NCBI GenBank assembly: GCA_030613575.1
Contig: JAUWLP010000006.1
Location: forward strand, 1 to 35,332
DNA: 35,332 nt
Source: Desulfobacteraceae bacterium
GTDB taxonomy: Bacteria; Desulfobacterota; Desulfobacteria; Desulfobacterales; UBA11574
Direction of reading: 5' to 3'
The position numbers were made by a program, and so were the translations under genes. The notes beneath the pieces were generated by a model, which did no database searches, was not told the origin of the DNA, and was given only the letters and a program-made list of their open reading frames with translations. Below, piece after piece: positions 8,304 through 18,578 of this stretch; position 1 is the first letter of the stretch; each line of letters begins with the position of its first letter.

Positions 8304-10862
8304 GTGATTGAGTTTAAATTAAACGGAAGATCCATATCGTTCAAAGGCAGTGATGACCTTCCCCTTCTTACCTGGCTAAGGGAGGATCAAGGCATTGTCT
8401 CTGTAAAGAACGGATGCTCCGGGCAAGGCGTATGCGGAGCCTGTCTTATTGAAATTAACGGCAAACCGGCTCTGTCGTGCAGAACGCCCATGAAAAAAAT
8501 CAAGGGTGCTGACATCGTTACAATAGAAGGTTTTGCCCCTGTTCTCAAGGATCTCTTAGCAAAAGCCTTTGTTAAACAGGGCGCAGTACAATGCGGATTC
8601 TGTACCCCAGGCTTTCTTTCACGGACAAAAATTCTTCTTCAAAACAACTCTTTTCCCAACCGCGATGAAATTAAAAAAGCTCTTGGTGCAAACCTGTGCC
8701 GCTGCACAGGTTACGCAAAGATAATTGATGCTGTGGTACTTGCTGCAGAATCGCTTAGGGACAAAAAGGAAATTGAGCTTCTTGAAAATGTCGGTGTGGG
8801 TAAAAGCAGACCAAAACATGATGCATATCTCACAGCACTTGGGAAAAGAGAGTTTGTCGATGATATGAGATTTCCCGGCATGCTCTTTGGCGCACTTAGA
8901 TTCAGCGACCATCCCAGGGCAGAGGTAATCAGCATTAATACGGAAAAAGCTGAAAAATTGCCCGGTGTAGTAAGGGTCTTTACCGGAAAAGAGATTCCAG
9001 GTGACAGGATGACCGGCATAATCCATAAGGACTGGCCTGTGATGGTTCTTGAAGGAGAGAAAACCAGATACATCGGTGATGTGCTTGCAGGGGTTGTTGC
9101 CAAAGATGAGGAGACTGCCAGGAAAGCTGTCATACTTATTGAGGTTGAATATAATGTCCTGGAACCTGTTACAGATCCTGTTGAGGCGCTTAAAGACAAA
9201 ATTAAAGTACACGACAAAGGCAACCTGCTTGCAATTACCGAATTTTCCAGGGGCGGTGACATTGATGAAGCATTTAAGTCATCGGCTTATACTGTTTCTG
9301 CCCAATACCGCACACAGCTGCTTGAACATGCCTTTCTTGAGCCTGAGACCGCAATAGCAAGACCCCTTGAAAATAAAGGCATACAGATATACACCCAAAG
9401 CCAGGGAATTTATGAAGACAGGCACGCTATTTCAAGAATTCTTGGACTTCCCAAGGAAAAGGTGATAGCAACCCTTGTTCCCTGCGGCGGTGCCTTTGGT
9501 GGAAAAGAAGATCTGACGGTCCAGGGGCACGCAGCTCTCTTCTCCTATCATCTTAAAAAACCCGTAAAGGTTAGTCTTTCCCGTGAAGAGTCCATCAGGA
9601 TGCATGTAAAGAGACATCCATTTATCATGAAATACAAGATAGGGTGTGATGAAAAAGGTATGTTGACAGCCCTTTCTGCTGATATTATCGGCGATACAGG
9701 TGCCTATGCCTCCCTTGGCGGAGAAGTACTGAACCGTGCAGCAGGCCATGCTTCAGGCGGATATCATGTGCCTGTGGTGGATGTGGTTTCAAGAGCCGTA
9801 TATACCAACAACCTTCCTGCAGGTGCAATGAGGGGATTTGGTGTAAACCAGGTTACATATGCAGTTGAATGCATGATTGACGAGCTTTGCGAGAAAGGCG
9901 GGTTTGATCAATGGCAGTTCAGATTTAATAATGCCTTGAAAAAAGGGTCAATGACTGCAACAGGCCAGGTTTTGGGTGAGGGTGTAGGTTTGAGGGATAC
10001 TCTTAATGCTGTAAAGGATGATTATTACAGTGCCAGATATGCAGGCCTTGCCCTTGGCATAAAAAATATCGGGTTTGGAAACGGCCTGATCGATGAAAGT
10101 GAAGCTGAAATTGAAGTTGTTTCCGATAAAAAAGTCGTAATACATCACGGATGGACCGAGATGGGCCAGGGTGTTGACACCATCTCAAAACAGATCCTCT
10201 ATGATGTGGCAGGATTAGAAGATGTTGAGATCGATGTTGTGTCAAGCACCGATTCCGAGGTTATAGGCGGAACAACAACTGCAAGCAGGGGAACCTTTCT
10301 ATTGGGAAATTCTCTTATTGCTGCCGCGGAAAAGCTGAAAAAAGAACTTAAAAAAACAAGGCTTAAGGATCTTGTTGGAAAAAAATTCAAGGGAAGGTGG
10401 TTCTGTGACTGGACAACAAGACCTGGCAAGAATGTGAAGAACCCTGAAACCCATTTTGCGTACGGGTATGCAGCCCAGGTTGTAACCCTTGACAACAAGG
10501 GCCGAGTCGAGAAAGTGATTGCAGCCCATGATGCAGGCAAAGTGATCAATCCCAAACTTTTTGAAGGCCAGATAGAAGGCGCTGTTATGATGGGTCTTGG
10601 TTATGCTTTTACTGAAAAACTGGAACTTGACAAAGGAGATCTTGTATCTGCAAGCATGGCAAAACTTGGAGTCCCAAAGATAAAATCAATGCCTGAAATA
10701 ATCGTTAAACCAGTTGAGGTAAAAGATCCCAGGGGACCAATGGGAGCAAAGGGTGTGGGTGAGATAGGACTTGTTCCCACGGCACCTGCGGTAATCAATG
10801 CTCTATACAGGTTTGACGGGAAAAGACGTTATGAACTACCTGTTGGACAGAGGATAAAATAA
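8304..10862 (+). CDS. xdhD: Selenium-dependent xanthine dehydrogenase-like molybdenum hydroxylase (fused 2Fe-2S and molybdopterin domains, XdhD-like)
   Basis: 852 aa from a GTG start. N-terminal [37 protein letters not shown] (two 2Fe-2S clusters). C-terminal CGGAFGGKED, AGAMRGFGVNQ, MGAKGVGEIGLVPTAPAVINA (Mo-cofactor and active-site Glu). No FAD domain is seen between them. Confidence 0.88.
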   Translation: MIEFKLNGRSISFKGSDDLPLLTWLREDQGIVSVKNGCSGQGVCGACLIEINGKPALSCRTPMKKIKGADIVTIEGFAPVLKDLLAKAFVKQGAVQCGFCTPGFLSRTKILLQNNSFPNRDEIKKALGANLCRCTGYAKIIDAVVLAAESLRDKKEIELLENVGVGKSRPKHDAYLTALGKREFVDDMRFPGMLFGALRFSDHPRAEVISINTEKAEKLPGVVRVFTGKEIPGDRMTGIIHKDWPVMVLEGEKTRYIGDVLAGVVAKDEETARKAVILIEVEYNVLEPVTDPVEALKDKIKVHDKGNLLAITEFSRGGDIDEAFKSSAYTVSAQYRTQLLEHAFLEPETAIARPLENKGIQIYTQSQGIYEDRHAISRILGLPKEKVIATLVPCGGAFGGKEDLTVQGHAALFSYHLKKPVKVSLSREESIRMHVKRHPFIMKYKIGCDEKGMLTALSADIIGDTGAYASLGGEVLNRAAGHASGGYHVPVVDVVSRAVYTNNLPAGAMRGFGVNQVTYAVECMIDELCEKGGFDQWQFRFNNALKKGSMTATGQVLGEGVGLRDTLNAVKDDYYSARYAGLALGIKNIGFGNGLIDESEAEIEVVSDKKVVIHHGWTEMGQGVDTISKQILYDVAGLEDVEIDVVSSTDSEVIGGTTTASRGTFLLGNSLIAAAEKLKKELKKTRLKDLVGKKFKGRWFCDWTTRPGKNVKNPETHFAYGYAAQVVTLDNKGRVEKVIAAHDAGKVINPKLFEGQIEGAVMMGLGYAFTEKLELDKGDLVSASMAKLGVPKIKSMPEIIVKPVEVKDPRGPMGAKGVGEIGLVPTAPAVINALYRFDGKRRYELPVGQRIK

Positions 10863-12133
10863 TGACTCTTTATATAAAAGATGCAACCTTTATTGACTGG
10901 CAGGGTTTAACCTTTAAAAAAACTGATATAGAGGTGGATCAGGGGATAGACGGCGGAATAAACTTGGTTGACGTCATTGACCTTAAACCCGGTGACAGAT
11001 CAAGAGTCCTGGATGCAAAGGGCAAGTTTGTAACAAAATCGTTTGGCTGCGGTCATCATCATATCTATTCAACACTTGCCAGGGGCATGCCGGCACCTGC
11101 CAAAACTCCTGAAAATTTTGTTGAGATCCTGAAATACATCTGGTGGAACCTGGACAAGAACCTTGACCTTGACATGATAAAGGCCAGTGCACTTGCAGCG
11201 GCTCTTTTTTGCGCCAAAAACGGTGTCACTTTTGTTATTGATCACCATGCCTCCCCTTTTGCTGTGGAGGGTTCGCTCTCTATCATTAAACAGGCATTTG
11301 ACTTCATTGGCATCTCCCATCTCCTCTGTTATGAAATTTCAGACCGTGGTGGCGAGAAAATAAGAGATGCAGGGCTCTGTGAAACCGAAAACTTCCTTAA
11401 AGCAGGAAACCAGGGCCATGTCGGCCTTCATGCATCCTTTACAGTGGAAGATGATCTTCTTGAAAAAGCTGTAAAACTTGCTGGAAAGTACAATACCGGT
11501 ATCCATGTCCATGTTGCCGAAGACCTGGCTGATCAGGACCACTGTGTGAAAAATTATAAAAAAAGAGTTGTCCAGCGTTTTTCAGATGCAGGTGTACTTG
11601 ATCTTTCCGGATCAATCCTGGGCCACTGTATCCATCTTGATGAGGATGAGAAAAAAACTCTTAAGGATTCAGGCGTATGGGTGGTAGAAAATGTTGAAAG
11701 CAACCTGAACAACAATGTGGGGCTTACTGATTATTCAGCCCATGGTTCAAATATTATGCTTGGAACGGACGGTATGCATTCCGATATGCTGAGAAGCGCC
11801 AAATCGGCATTCTTTGTGGGACAGGGCACAGAAGGGATAAGTTTTCCGGAAATTTATCAAAGGTTCAGGAATATTCACAGATTTATAAAAGAGAACAGAT
11901 ACAGAGGAGATAGTGACAACAACCTGGTTGTCCTTGATTACAACACTCCAACTCAGATGAGTCAGGATAATTTCCTGGGGCACTTTTTGTTCGGCATTGA
12001 GTCGTCACATGTGGATAGTGTCATATCTTCAGGCAGGCTTATTGTGGAAAACAGAAAACTTATTACAGCAAATGAAGAGGACATTTTGTCTTTTGCAAAA
12101 GAGATGGGTAATAAACTCTGGAAAAAACTATAA
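10862..12133 (+). CDS. ssnA: SsnA-like amidohydrolase
   Basis: 423 aa. ATG overlaps the xdhD stop (TAATG). Motifs FGCGHHHIYSTLARGMPAPAKTPENFVEILKYIWWNLD, HVHVAED, GHCIHLDEDE, NVESNLNNNVGL, GTDGMHSD. Confidence 0.85.
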   Translation: MTLYIKDATFIDWQGLTFKKTDIEVDQGIDGGINLVDVIDLKPGDRSRVLDAKGKFVTKSFGCGHHHIYSTLARGMPAPAKTPENFVEILKYIWWNLDKNLDLDMIKASALAAALFCAKNGVTFVIDHHASPFAVEGSLSIIKQAFDFIGISHLLCYEISDRGGEKIRDAGLCETENFLKAGNQGHVGLHASFTVEDDLLEKAVKLAGKYNTGIHVHVAEDLADQDHCVKNYKKRVVQRFSDAGVLDLSGSILGHCIHLDEDEKKTLKDSGVWVVENVESNLNNNVGLTDYSAHGSNIMLGTDGMHSDMLRSAKSAFFVGQGTEGISFPEIYQRFRNIHRFIKENRYRGDSDNNLVVLDYNTPTQMSQDNFLGHFLFGIESSHVDSVISSGRLIVENRKLITANEEDILSFAKEMGNKLWKKL

Positions 12134-12210
12134 AATTTGATCCGGATTTGTAACCTGAGTACAGGCAGGCAAATAAAGGATGCCAAACAATAAAAAACCT
12201 GGAGGATATC

Positions 12211-13407
12211 TTGGACAAAATTAGAATTATTGAAAGTATAAAATCCTTGTCTGTGAAAAAAACAGACAACATGTATCTCAACGATTTTTTCCTGACATGG
12301 AACAAAAAAGATGATGAAATTGCAGCTGTATTTCAGGTGGCGGAAATCCTTCGCTCAATGAGAAAGAATAACATCTCTCCCAGGGTTTTCGATTCAGGAC
12401 TTGCTGTGTCGCTCTTCAGAGACAACTCAACAAGAACACGTTTCAGCTTTTCTTCGGCATGCAACCTTTTAGGTCTTACCATCCAGGATCTTGATGAGGG
12501 AAAATCCCAGATTGCCCACGGAGAAACTATAAGGGAAACTGCAAACATGGTATCTTTCCTTGCCGACGTCATAGGAATCAGGGATGATATGTTTCTTGGT
12601 GCTGGTCACACATACATGAAAGAGGTTGCAGCATCCGTACACCAGGGTTATGAAGAGAGAGTGCTTCCCCAACGTCCCACACTGGTTAACCTGCAGTGCG
12701 ATATTGACCATCCTACCCAGACAATGTCAGATGCACTTCACCTGATCAAATGGTTTGGCGGAATTGATAAGCTGAAAGGTAAAAAAATAGCCATGACCTG
12801 GGCATACTCACCTTCCTACGGCAAACCCCTTTCCGTACCCCAGGGAGTTATCGGGCTTATGACAAGGTTTGGAATGGATGTACGCTTTGCGTATCCGGAA
12901 GGTTATAATGTTATGGATGAAGTCGTTGATATAGCAGAGAAAAATGCTGAAAAAAGCAACGGAAAGTTTGAGATCGTAAATTCAATGGAAGATGCTTTTA
13001 AGGATGCTGATATTGTTTATCCAAAGAGCTGGGCTCCTTATGCTGTTATGGAAGAAAGAACAGAGCTTCTACGTGCAGGCGATGATAACGGACTTAAGGA
13101 CCTTGAGAAGAAATGTCTGGAAAACAATAAAAAATTTGTTTCATGGGAATGCACCCGGGAACTTATGAATACAACAAAGAACAAAAACGCTCTTTACATG
13201 CACTGCCTGCCTGCCGACATTACAGACGTAAGCTGTGAACAGGGCGAGGTCCAGGCTGATGTATTTGATCAGTACAGAGTCCCCCAGTATATCCAGGCAG
13301 GGTACAAACCATACATAATTGCAGCAATGATTTTCCTAAGCAGATTTGCAAATCCTGCTGAAAAGCTCATGGAGGTTATGGATAGAGCAGACAGAAGAAT
13401 TTATTAG
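12211..13407 (+). CDS. ygeW: YgeW-like knotted carbamoyltransferase
   Basis: 398 aa from a TTG start after GGAGG. SLFRDNSTRTRFSF (carbamoyl-phosphate site), DEGKSQIAHGETIRETA, QCDIDHPTQTMSDALHL, HCLPADI: transcarbamoylase motifs in the YgeW arrangement. Confidence 0.9.
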   Translation: MDKIRIIESIKSLSVKKTDNMYLNDFFLTWNKKDDEIAAVFQVAEILRSMRKNNISPRVFDSGLAVSLFRDNSTRTRFSFSSACNLLGLTIQDLDEGKSQIAHGETIRETANMVSFLADVIGIRDDMFLGAGHTYMKEVAASVHQGYEERVLPQRPTLVNLQCDIDHPTQTMSDALHLIKWFGGIDKLKGKKIAMTWAYSPSYGKPLSVPQGVIGLMTRFGMDVRFAYPEGYNVMDEVVDIAEKNAEKSNGKFEIVNSMEDAFKDADIVYPKSWAPYAVMEERTELLRAGDDNGLKDLEKKCLENNKKFVSWECTRELMNTTKNKNALYMHCLPADITDVSCEQGEVQADVFDQYRVPQYIQAGYKPYIIAAMIFLSRFANPAEKLMEVMDRADRRIY

Positions 13408-13452
13408 AAAGTTGTGAGCATGATGCCCATGGATGTTTATTATTCGGCCTAA

Positions 13453-13473
13453 ACCACTACCTCAGGTAGTGGT
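13453..13473 (+). terminator. Perfect 9-bp stem-loop after ygeW
   Basis: ACCACTACC-TCA-GGTAGTGGT. There is no strong T-tract, so intrinsic terminator function is uncertain. Confidence 0.4.
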
Positions 13474-13515
13474 ATCATAATAAGGTTCTACCAGGTAAAG
13501 GAATTACTTGGCCAT

Positions 13516-13811
13516 AAGTGATCTAAAGTGACTAAAGTGAACTAAAGTGCCTATTTATCCCGCTTGCAGCGGGGAAGTTCAAGGTAATATTTAACATTTT
13601 CAAATTGTCTAAAATTCTCGATCAAGCTCTTGGCTGAGCCAACTGCTACTATGCATCTTGGCAGGCAAGACAGTCGAATTCTTTGACTACAAATGACCCG
13701 AGTCCCTTGGTCTGATTTGTCGCGCAGGCCTTGTGAAAACCACCCATTAAAAAAGTCACGAAGTTCCTTAACTTTAGGCACTTTAGTTCACTTTAGCCAC
13801 TTTAGGCACTT
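13516..13811. repeat. Inverted pair of 9-bp-period AAGTGACTA-type repeat tracts flanking ~220 bp
   Basis: AAGTGATCTAAAGTGACTAAAGTGAACTAAAGTGCC (13516-13552) versus CTTTAGGCACTTTAGTTCACTTTAGCCACTTTAGGCACTT (13772-13811), near reverse complements. Confidence 0.75.
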
Positions 13812-13892
13812 GAATCAGCGTACCTTCCAGGACCAACAAAAACAAGCCACCTCCTCTGGGGGTGGTAATTTGACTACTATTTCAGAGGCGTT

Positions 13893-16800
13893 ATGAGTGA
13901 TAAATTTACCTGCCTTTCTTTGGAAAAACTATTAACCTGGATTAAGAGAGAGGAGAAAACAGGAACAATCTTTGGTATACATAAAGATCTTTTTTTTAAA
14001 CCGTCCGATGCCGATGTTTTCAGGATAAACCGTTACGGCCGGGTTTTGGAAACCCCTGTGGGCGTTGCTGCAGGACCCCATACACAGCTATCACAGAATA
14101 TCATTTCTGCATGGCTTACAGGCGCCAGGTGCATTGAGCTTAAAACGGTCCAGGTGCTGGATGAACTGGAAATAACAAAACCGTGCATAGATATGGAGGA
14201 TGAGGGATATAATTGTGAATGGTCCCAGGAACTGAAACTAGAGGAATCTTATAACGAATATCTAAATGCCTTTATTGCAATTCATATCCTAAAGAAACAA
14301 CTAAAGATCGATAAAGGGAGCGAGACCGGATTCATATTTAATATGAGTGTGGGCTACAATATGGAAGGTATTTTGAGCCCTGGTGTGCAGAAATTTCTGG
14401 ACACAATGACTGAAGCAGGCAGCCTGCTTAAAGAAAAACTTGAAATTGCTGAAAAAATTTTTCCAGGGGCCAGTGATCTTAAAATACCTTCAACTATTTC
14501 TGATAACATCACAATTTCCACCATGCACGGCTGCCCTCCTGACGAGATAGAAAAAATCGGCAGTTATTTCATAGAACAAAGAAAACTTAACACAACAATT
14601 AAGCTTAACCCCACACTTTTAGGACCGGACGAATTAAGAGACATATTAAATAACAGGCTCGGCTTTGACATAACAGTCCCTGACATTGCATTTGAACATG
14701 ATCTTAAATATGATGCAGGAATCAAGCTGATTAAAAATCTTCTAAAAAAAGCAAAAGAGTCAGATGTTGAATTCAACTTAAAGCTCACAAACACCCTGGA
14801 GGCCGAGAACAGAAAAGGCAGGCTTCCCAAAAAAGAACAGATGGTTTACATGAGCGGCAGGCCGCTCCATGTCATAAGTATCAATCTCGCCTCCAAACTG
14901 CAGAAACAGTTCAGTGGCCGGCTTGATATATCATTCTCAGCTGGTGCTGACTGTTTTAACATCACAGATATTCTTTCATGCGGCCTTAAACCTGTTACCA
15001 TATGCTCGGATATTTTAAAACCTGGCGGATATGGAAGAGTTGCCCAATACCTGACAGAAGCAGAAAAGGTATTTAGAGAAAACGGGGCTGATTCCGTCTC
15101 GAACTATATAAAGATCAAGGCAGGAATCAGAGCTGATGAAAATGAAGCCATCCTTTCAAACCTTGATAAGTATGCAAAAAGGGTAAAAACCGATAAAAAA
15201 TATCACAAAAAGAGCTTTCCCTGGTCAAATATTAAAACCAAAAGAGAACTTGACGCCTTTGATTGCGTGCATGCTCCGTGCAGGGAAACCTGCCCCGCAG
15301 GACAGGATGTTCCCTCCTATATGTATTATACTTCAAAAGGTATGTTTGAAGATGCTTTCAGGGTAATTATGCAGACCAACCCCTTTCCAAGTGTCCAGGG
15401 AATGGTATGTGATCACCCCTGCACAGAGAAGTGTACCAGGATAAATTTTGATAACCCCCTTAAGATAAGGGAAATAAAACGATTTATTGCAGAACAGTAC
15501 TCTAAAAATCCTGTTCTTCAACCTTTTGAAGAGAACGGACTTAGTGTCGCAATAATCGGTGGCGGACCATCCGGGTTTTCCGCATCCTATTTCCTTAGGA
15601 TGAACGGGTTTTTGGTTGATGTTTTTGAGGCCAAGAATTTTCCCGGAGGAATGGCAGCCGATGCCATCCCAAGTTTCAGGCTTGATGACAAAAGCATAAA
15701 AAGGGATATTGACAGGATAATATCCCTGGGTGTTAATGTTAAATACGGCGAGAGTGTTGATAAAGAAAAATTCAACAGCATAAGAGATGAGTATGATTAT
15801 GTGTATATCGCCGCAGGTGCTTTGGAGGCATACAAACTTGATGTGCCCGGTTCTGAATCAAAAGGCGTTTTTGATCAGCTTGAATTTTTATGTGCAATCA
15901 GACAGGGAAAAAACATTGATACAGGGAAAAATATTGTTGTCATCGGCGGTGGCAATTCTGCCATGGACGCTGCACGTGCGGCAAAACGCCTGGCAGGAGA
16001 AGGCGGAAAAGTGACCATCCTCTATAGAAGAAGTATCAGGGAAATGCCGGCAGACATGGAGGAAATTGAAGATGCTCTGTTCGAAGGAATAATATTTAAG
16101 GAGATGGTTGCACCTGAAAGTGTTATTGCTGAAAACGGCCTGGTTTCCGGGATAAGATGTCTAAGAATGGAACCAGGGGAACCTGATGACAGCGGAAGGC
16201 CAAGACCTGTAATAGTTGACGGTTCTCTTTTTGAGACAAAAGCCGACACCATCATATCTGCCATTGGTCAAAAGGTTGTAGTGCCGTTCTTTCCCGAACC
16301 TGAACTTAAAGTTGATCCTGAAACTTATAAAACAGGGCTTGAAAAGGTTTATGCAGGCGGAGATGCCATAAGAGGTGCGTCAACACTTATAAAAGCCATT
16401 GCTGATGGCAGGAAAGCTGCCCAAAGCATAATAAATGATGCCTCCCTTTCAGGAACACCCTCTCGTGAAATCAAGGGATATGAAAGAGATTTTGAGAGTA
16501 TTCAGAAGAAAATTGCCAAAAGGTCCTGGGGTTGTGATCTTTTGAAAACTGATTTTTCAAAACGGTCCGGCTTTGACCTTGTAACAAAAACTCTTACACA
16601 AGATATGGCAATTGCCGAAGCTTCGAGATGCCTCTCCTGTGATACTGTATGCAATATATGCACAACTGTATGTCCCAACCGCGCAAATATCCCATACAGG
16701 GTCCAGCCTTTTAAGAGTAAAACTTATAAAGCTGTGTGCAAAAACGGTAAAACATCTGTTGAAGAAGCCGGAACATTCACGATTTCCCAAGCCCATCAGG

Positions 16801-17168
16801 TAATAAATATTGGTGATTTCTGCAATGAATGCGGAAACTGTACTACCTTTTGTCCATCTTCAGGATCACCATATATTGGGAAACCAAAATTTTATCTTTT
16901 AATGGAGAATTTTATTAAAGAACCTTCAGGTTATTTAATAACTGACAACTTAATTTTAAAAAGAGAGGATTGGTCCGAAGTTTCATTAACTGAAAAAGAT
17001 AGAGCATATATTTATGAGACAAAAAGCCTGACAGCAAAGATTGATAAAGAAAGTTTTGAAGTTTCAGATGTGAATTTTAAAAACAGAGAAGACCAGGAAG
17101 TTGACCTTAAAGATGCCCGGGAACTTGGTTTCCTTTATGTTTCGCTTAAGGATCTTCTTCCGGTCTAA
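13893..17168 (+). CDS. ygfK: YgfK-like Fe-S flavoprotein (putative selenate reductase subunit family)
   Basis: 1091 aa. N-terminal dihydroorotate-dehydrogenase-like part (ETPVGVAAGPHTQLSQNI, STMHGCPPDEIEKI), Cys motifs CVHAPCRETCPAGQDVPSYMYY, GltD-like VAIIGGGPSGFSASYFLRMNGF and NIVVIGGGNSAMDAARAAKRL, C-terminal CNECGNCTTFCP. Confidence 0.9.
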   Translation: MSDKFTCLSLEKLLTWIKREEKTGTIFGIHKDLFFKPSDADVFRINRYGRVLETPVGVAAGPHTQLSQNIISAWLTGARCIELKTVQVLDELEITKPCIDMEDEGYNCEWSQELKLEESYNEYLNAFIAIHILKKQLKIDKGSETGFIFNMSVGYNMEGILSPGVQKFLDTMTEAGSLLKEKLEIAEKIFPGASDLKIPSTISDNITISTMHGCPPDEIEKIGSYFIEQRKLNTTIKLNPTLLGPDELRDILNNRLGFDITVPDIAFEHDLKYDAGIKLIKNLLKKAKESDVEFNLKLTNTLEAENRKGRLPKKEQMVYMSGRPLHVISINLASKLQKQFSGRLDISFSAGADCFNITDILSCGLKPVTICSDILKPGGYGRVAQYLTEAEKVFRENGADSVSNYIKIKAGIRADENEAILSNLDKYAKRVKTDKKYHKKSFPWSNIKTKRELDAFDCVHAPCRETCPAGQDVPSYMYYTSKGMFEDAFRVIMQTNPFPSVQGMVCDHPCTEKCTRINFDNPLKIREIKRFIAEQYSKNPVLQPFEENGLSVAIIGGGPSGFSASYFLRMNGFLVDVFEAKNFPGGMAADAIPSFRLDDKSIKRDIDRIISLGVNVKYGESVDKEKFNSIRDEYDYVYIAAGALEAYKLDVPGSESKGVFDQLEFLCAIRQGKNIDTGKNIVVIGGGNSAMDAARAAKRLAGEGGKVTILYRRSIREMPADMEEIEDALFEGIIFKEMVAPESVIAENGLVSGIRCLRMEPGEPDDSGRPRPVIVDGSLFETKADTIISAIGQKVVVPFFPEPELKVDPETYKTGLEKVYAGGDAIRGASTLIKAIADGRKAAQSIINDASLSGTPSREIKGYERDFESIQKKIAKRSWGCDLLKTDFSKRSGFDLVTKTLTQDMAIAEASRCLSCDTVCNICTTVCPNRANIPYRVQPFKSKTYKAVCKNGKTSVEEAGTFTISQAHQVINIGDFCNECGNCTTFCPSSGSPYIGKPKFYLLMENFIKEPSGYLITDNLILKREDWSEVSLTEKDRAYIYETKSLTAKIDKESFEVSDVNFKNREDQEVDLKDARELGFLYVSLKDLLPV

Positions 17169-17183
17169 ATAGCAGGGGAAAAA

Positions 17184-18578
17184 ATGGAAACGGTTTTATT
17201 AAAGAACTGTTTTTATATATGGCCCGGTTTTGAAGATGAGCCTCTTGTAAATTCAGATATCCTGATAATAGGCAATTGTATTAAAAGAATTGCAAAAAAC
17301 ATTTCAAATGATGCAGACAGAACAATTGACTGTTCAAACCATGTTGTTTTGCCAGGTCTTGTAAACACCCATCATCATTTTTTTCAGACACTTACGCGGA
17401 ACCTTCCAGCTGTTCAGAATGCCAAGCTCTTTGACTGGCTCGTTTACCTGTACGAGATATGGAAATATATTGATGAAGAAACAGTTTTTTATTCTTCCCT
17501 TGTTGCCATGGGAGAGCTGCTCAAAACAGGATGCACCCTTTCAACCGATCATCATTATCTCTATCCAAAAGAGATAAACTGCGACATCATGGCAACCCAG
17601 TTCAAGGCGGCAGAGACATTAGGCATTCGTTTCTCTCCCACAAGGGGTTCAATGTCCCTCAGTAAAAAAGATGGTGGTCTTCCGCCTGACACTGTTGTTC
17701 AAAAGGAAGACACTATTTTGAAAGACTGTGAGAGAGTCATAAAAGAGTTCCATGACCCTTCTGAATTATCCATGAAAAAAATTATTTTGGCCCCATGCAG
17801 TCCTTTTTCCGTAACAGAAAATCTTATGAAAGAGACGGTTTGTCTTGCAAGGCACTATAAGGTTAGGCTCCATACACATCTTGCTGAAACTGATGACGAA
17901 AATGACTACTGCATCAGCAAATACGGGCGAAGACCCCTCAGACTGATGGAGGACTGCGGCTTTATTGGTAAAGACGTCTCCTATGCCCATGGTATTTTCT
18001 TTAAGGATGACGAGATAAAGCTTTTGGCTGAAACAGGAACCCATATTGCCCACTGCCCCACATCAAACATGAGGCTTGGGTCAGGAATATGCCGGGTTAC
18101 TGAAATGCTTGCTCATGGAATAAATGTTGCTATAGGTGTTGACGGTTCAGCTTCAAACGATTCCTCGGACATGCTTGGTGAGGTAAGAAATGCACTGCTT
18201 CTCCAGCGTGTAAAATACGGTGCTTCTGCAATCAGCGCAGGGGATATCCTGAAAATTGCAACAGAAAACGGTGCAAAACTATTGAATTTTGAAAAAATCG
18301 GAAAAATCAGGCCAGGATATGCCGCTGACATTGCTGTTTTTAATGTCAACAGCATGGAGTATGCAGGTTCGCTTTCCGATCCTGCGGCAGCCCTTGTTTT
18401 TTCAGGATATAACCATGGAACCGATTATACGCTGGTAAATGGAAAAATCGTTGTTGATCATGGCAGATTGACCGGATTTGATGAAAAAGATATTACTGAC
18501 AGGGCAAATGCACTGTCAGAAAGGATGGTAAGGAGGCATATCAATCATGGCAGTGGGAAAATTGGTAAACCGTGTTGA
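17184..18578 (+). CDS. 8-oxoguanine deaminase-like amidohydrolase
   Basis: 464 aa; NTHHHFFQTLTRNLPAVQNAKLFDWLVYLYEIW, STDHHYLYP, LHTHLAET, AHCPTSNMRLGSG, GVDGSASNDSSDMLGEVRNALLLQRV, characteristic of the 8-oxoguanine/hydroxyatrazine-type deaminases. Confidence 0.85.
   Translation: METVLLKNCFYIWPGFEDEPLVNSDILIIGNCIKRIAKNISNDADRTIDCSNHVVLPGLVNTHHHFFQTLTRNLPAVQNAKLFDWLVYLYEIWKYIDEETVFYSSLVAMGELLKTGCTLSTDHHYLYPKEINCDIMATQFKAAETLGIRFSPTRGSMSLSKKDGGLPPDTVVQKEDTILKDCERVIKEFHDPSELSMKKIILAPCSPFSVTENLMKETVCLARHYKVRLHTHLAETDDENDYCISKYGRRPLRLMEDCGFIGKDVSYAHGIFFKDDEIKLLAETGTHIAHCPTSNMRLGSGICRVTEMLAHGINVAIGVDGSASNDSSDMLGEVRNALLLQRVKYGASAISAGDILKIATENGAKLLNFEKIGKIRPGYAADIAVFNVNSMEYAGSLSDPAAALVFSGYNHGTDYTLVNGKIVVDHGRLTGFDEKDITDRANALSERMVRRHINHGSGKIGKPC

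Noticed and set aside
8619-9262. Long antisense ORFs (197 and 183 aa) inside xdhD
   Set aside because: Antisense to a strongly supported coding region; composition consistent with shadow ORFs.
8304-10862. Selenocysteine (in-frame TGA) in the selenium-dependent hydroxylase
   Set aside because: The ORF is uninterrupted; this enzyme group is thought to use a labile selenium cofactor, so no Sec codon is needed.
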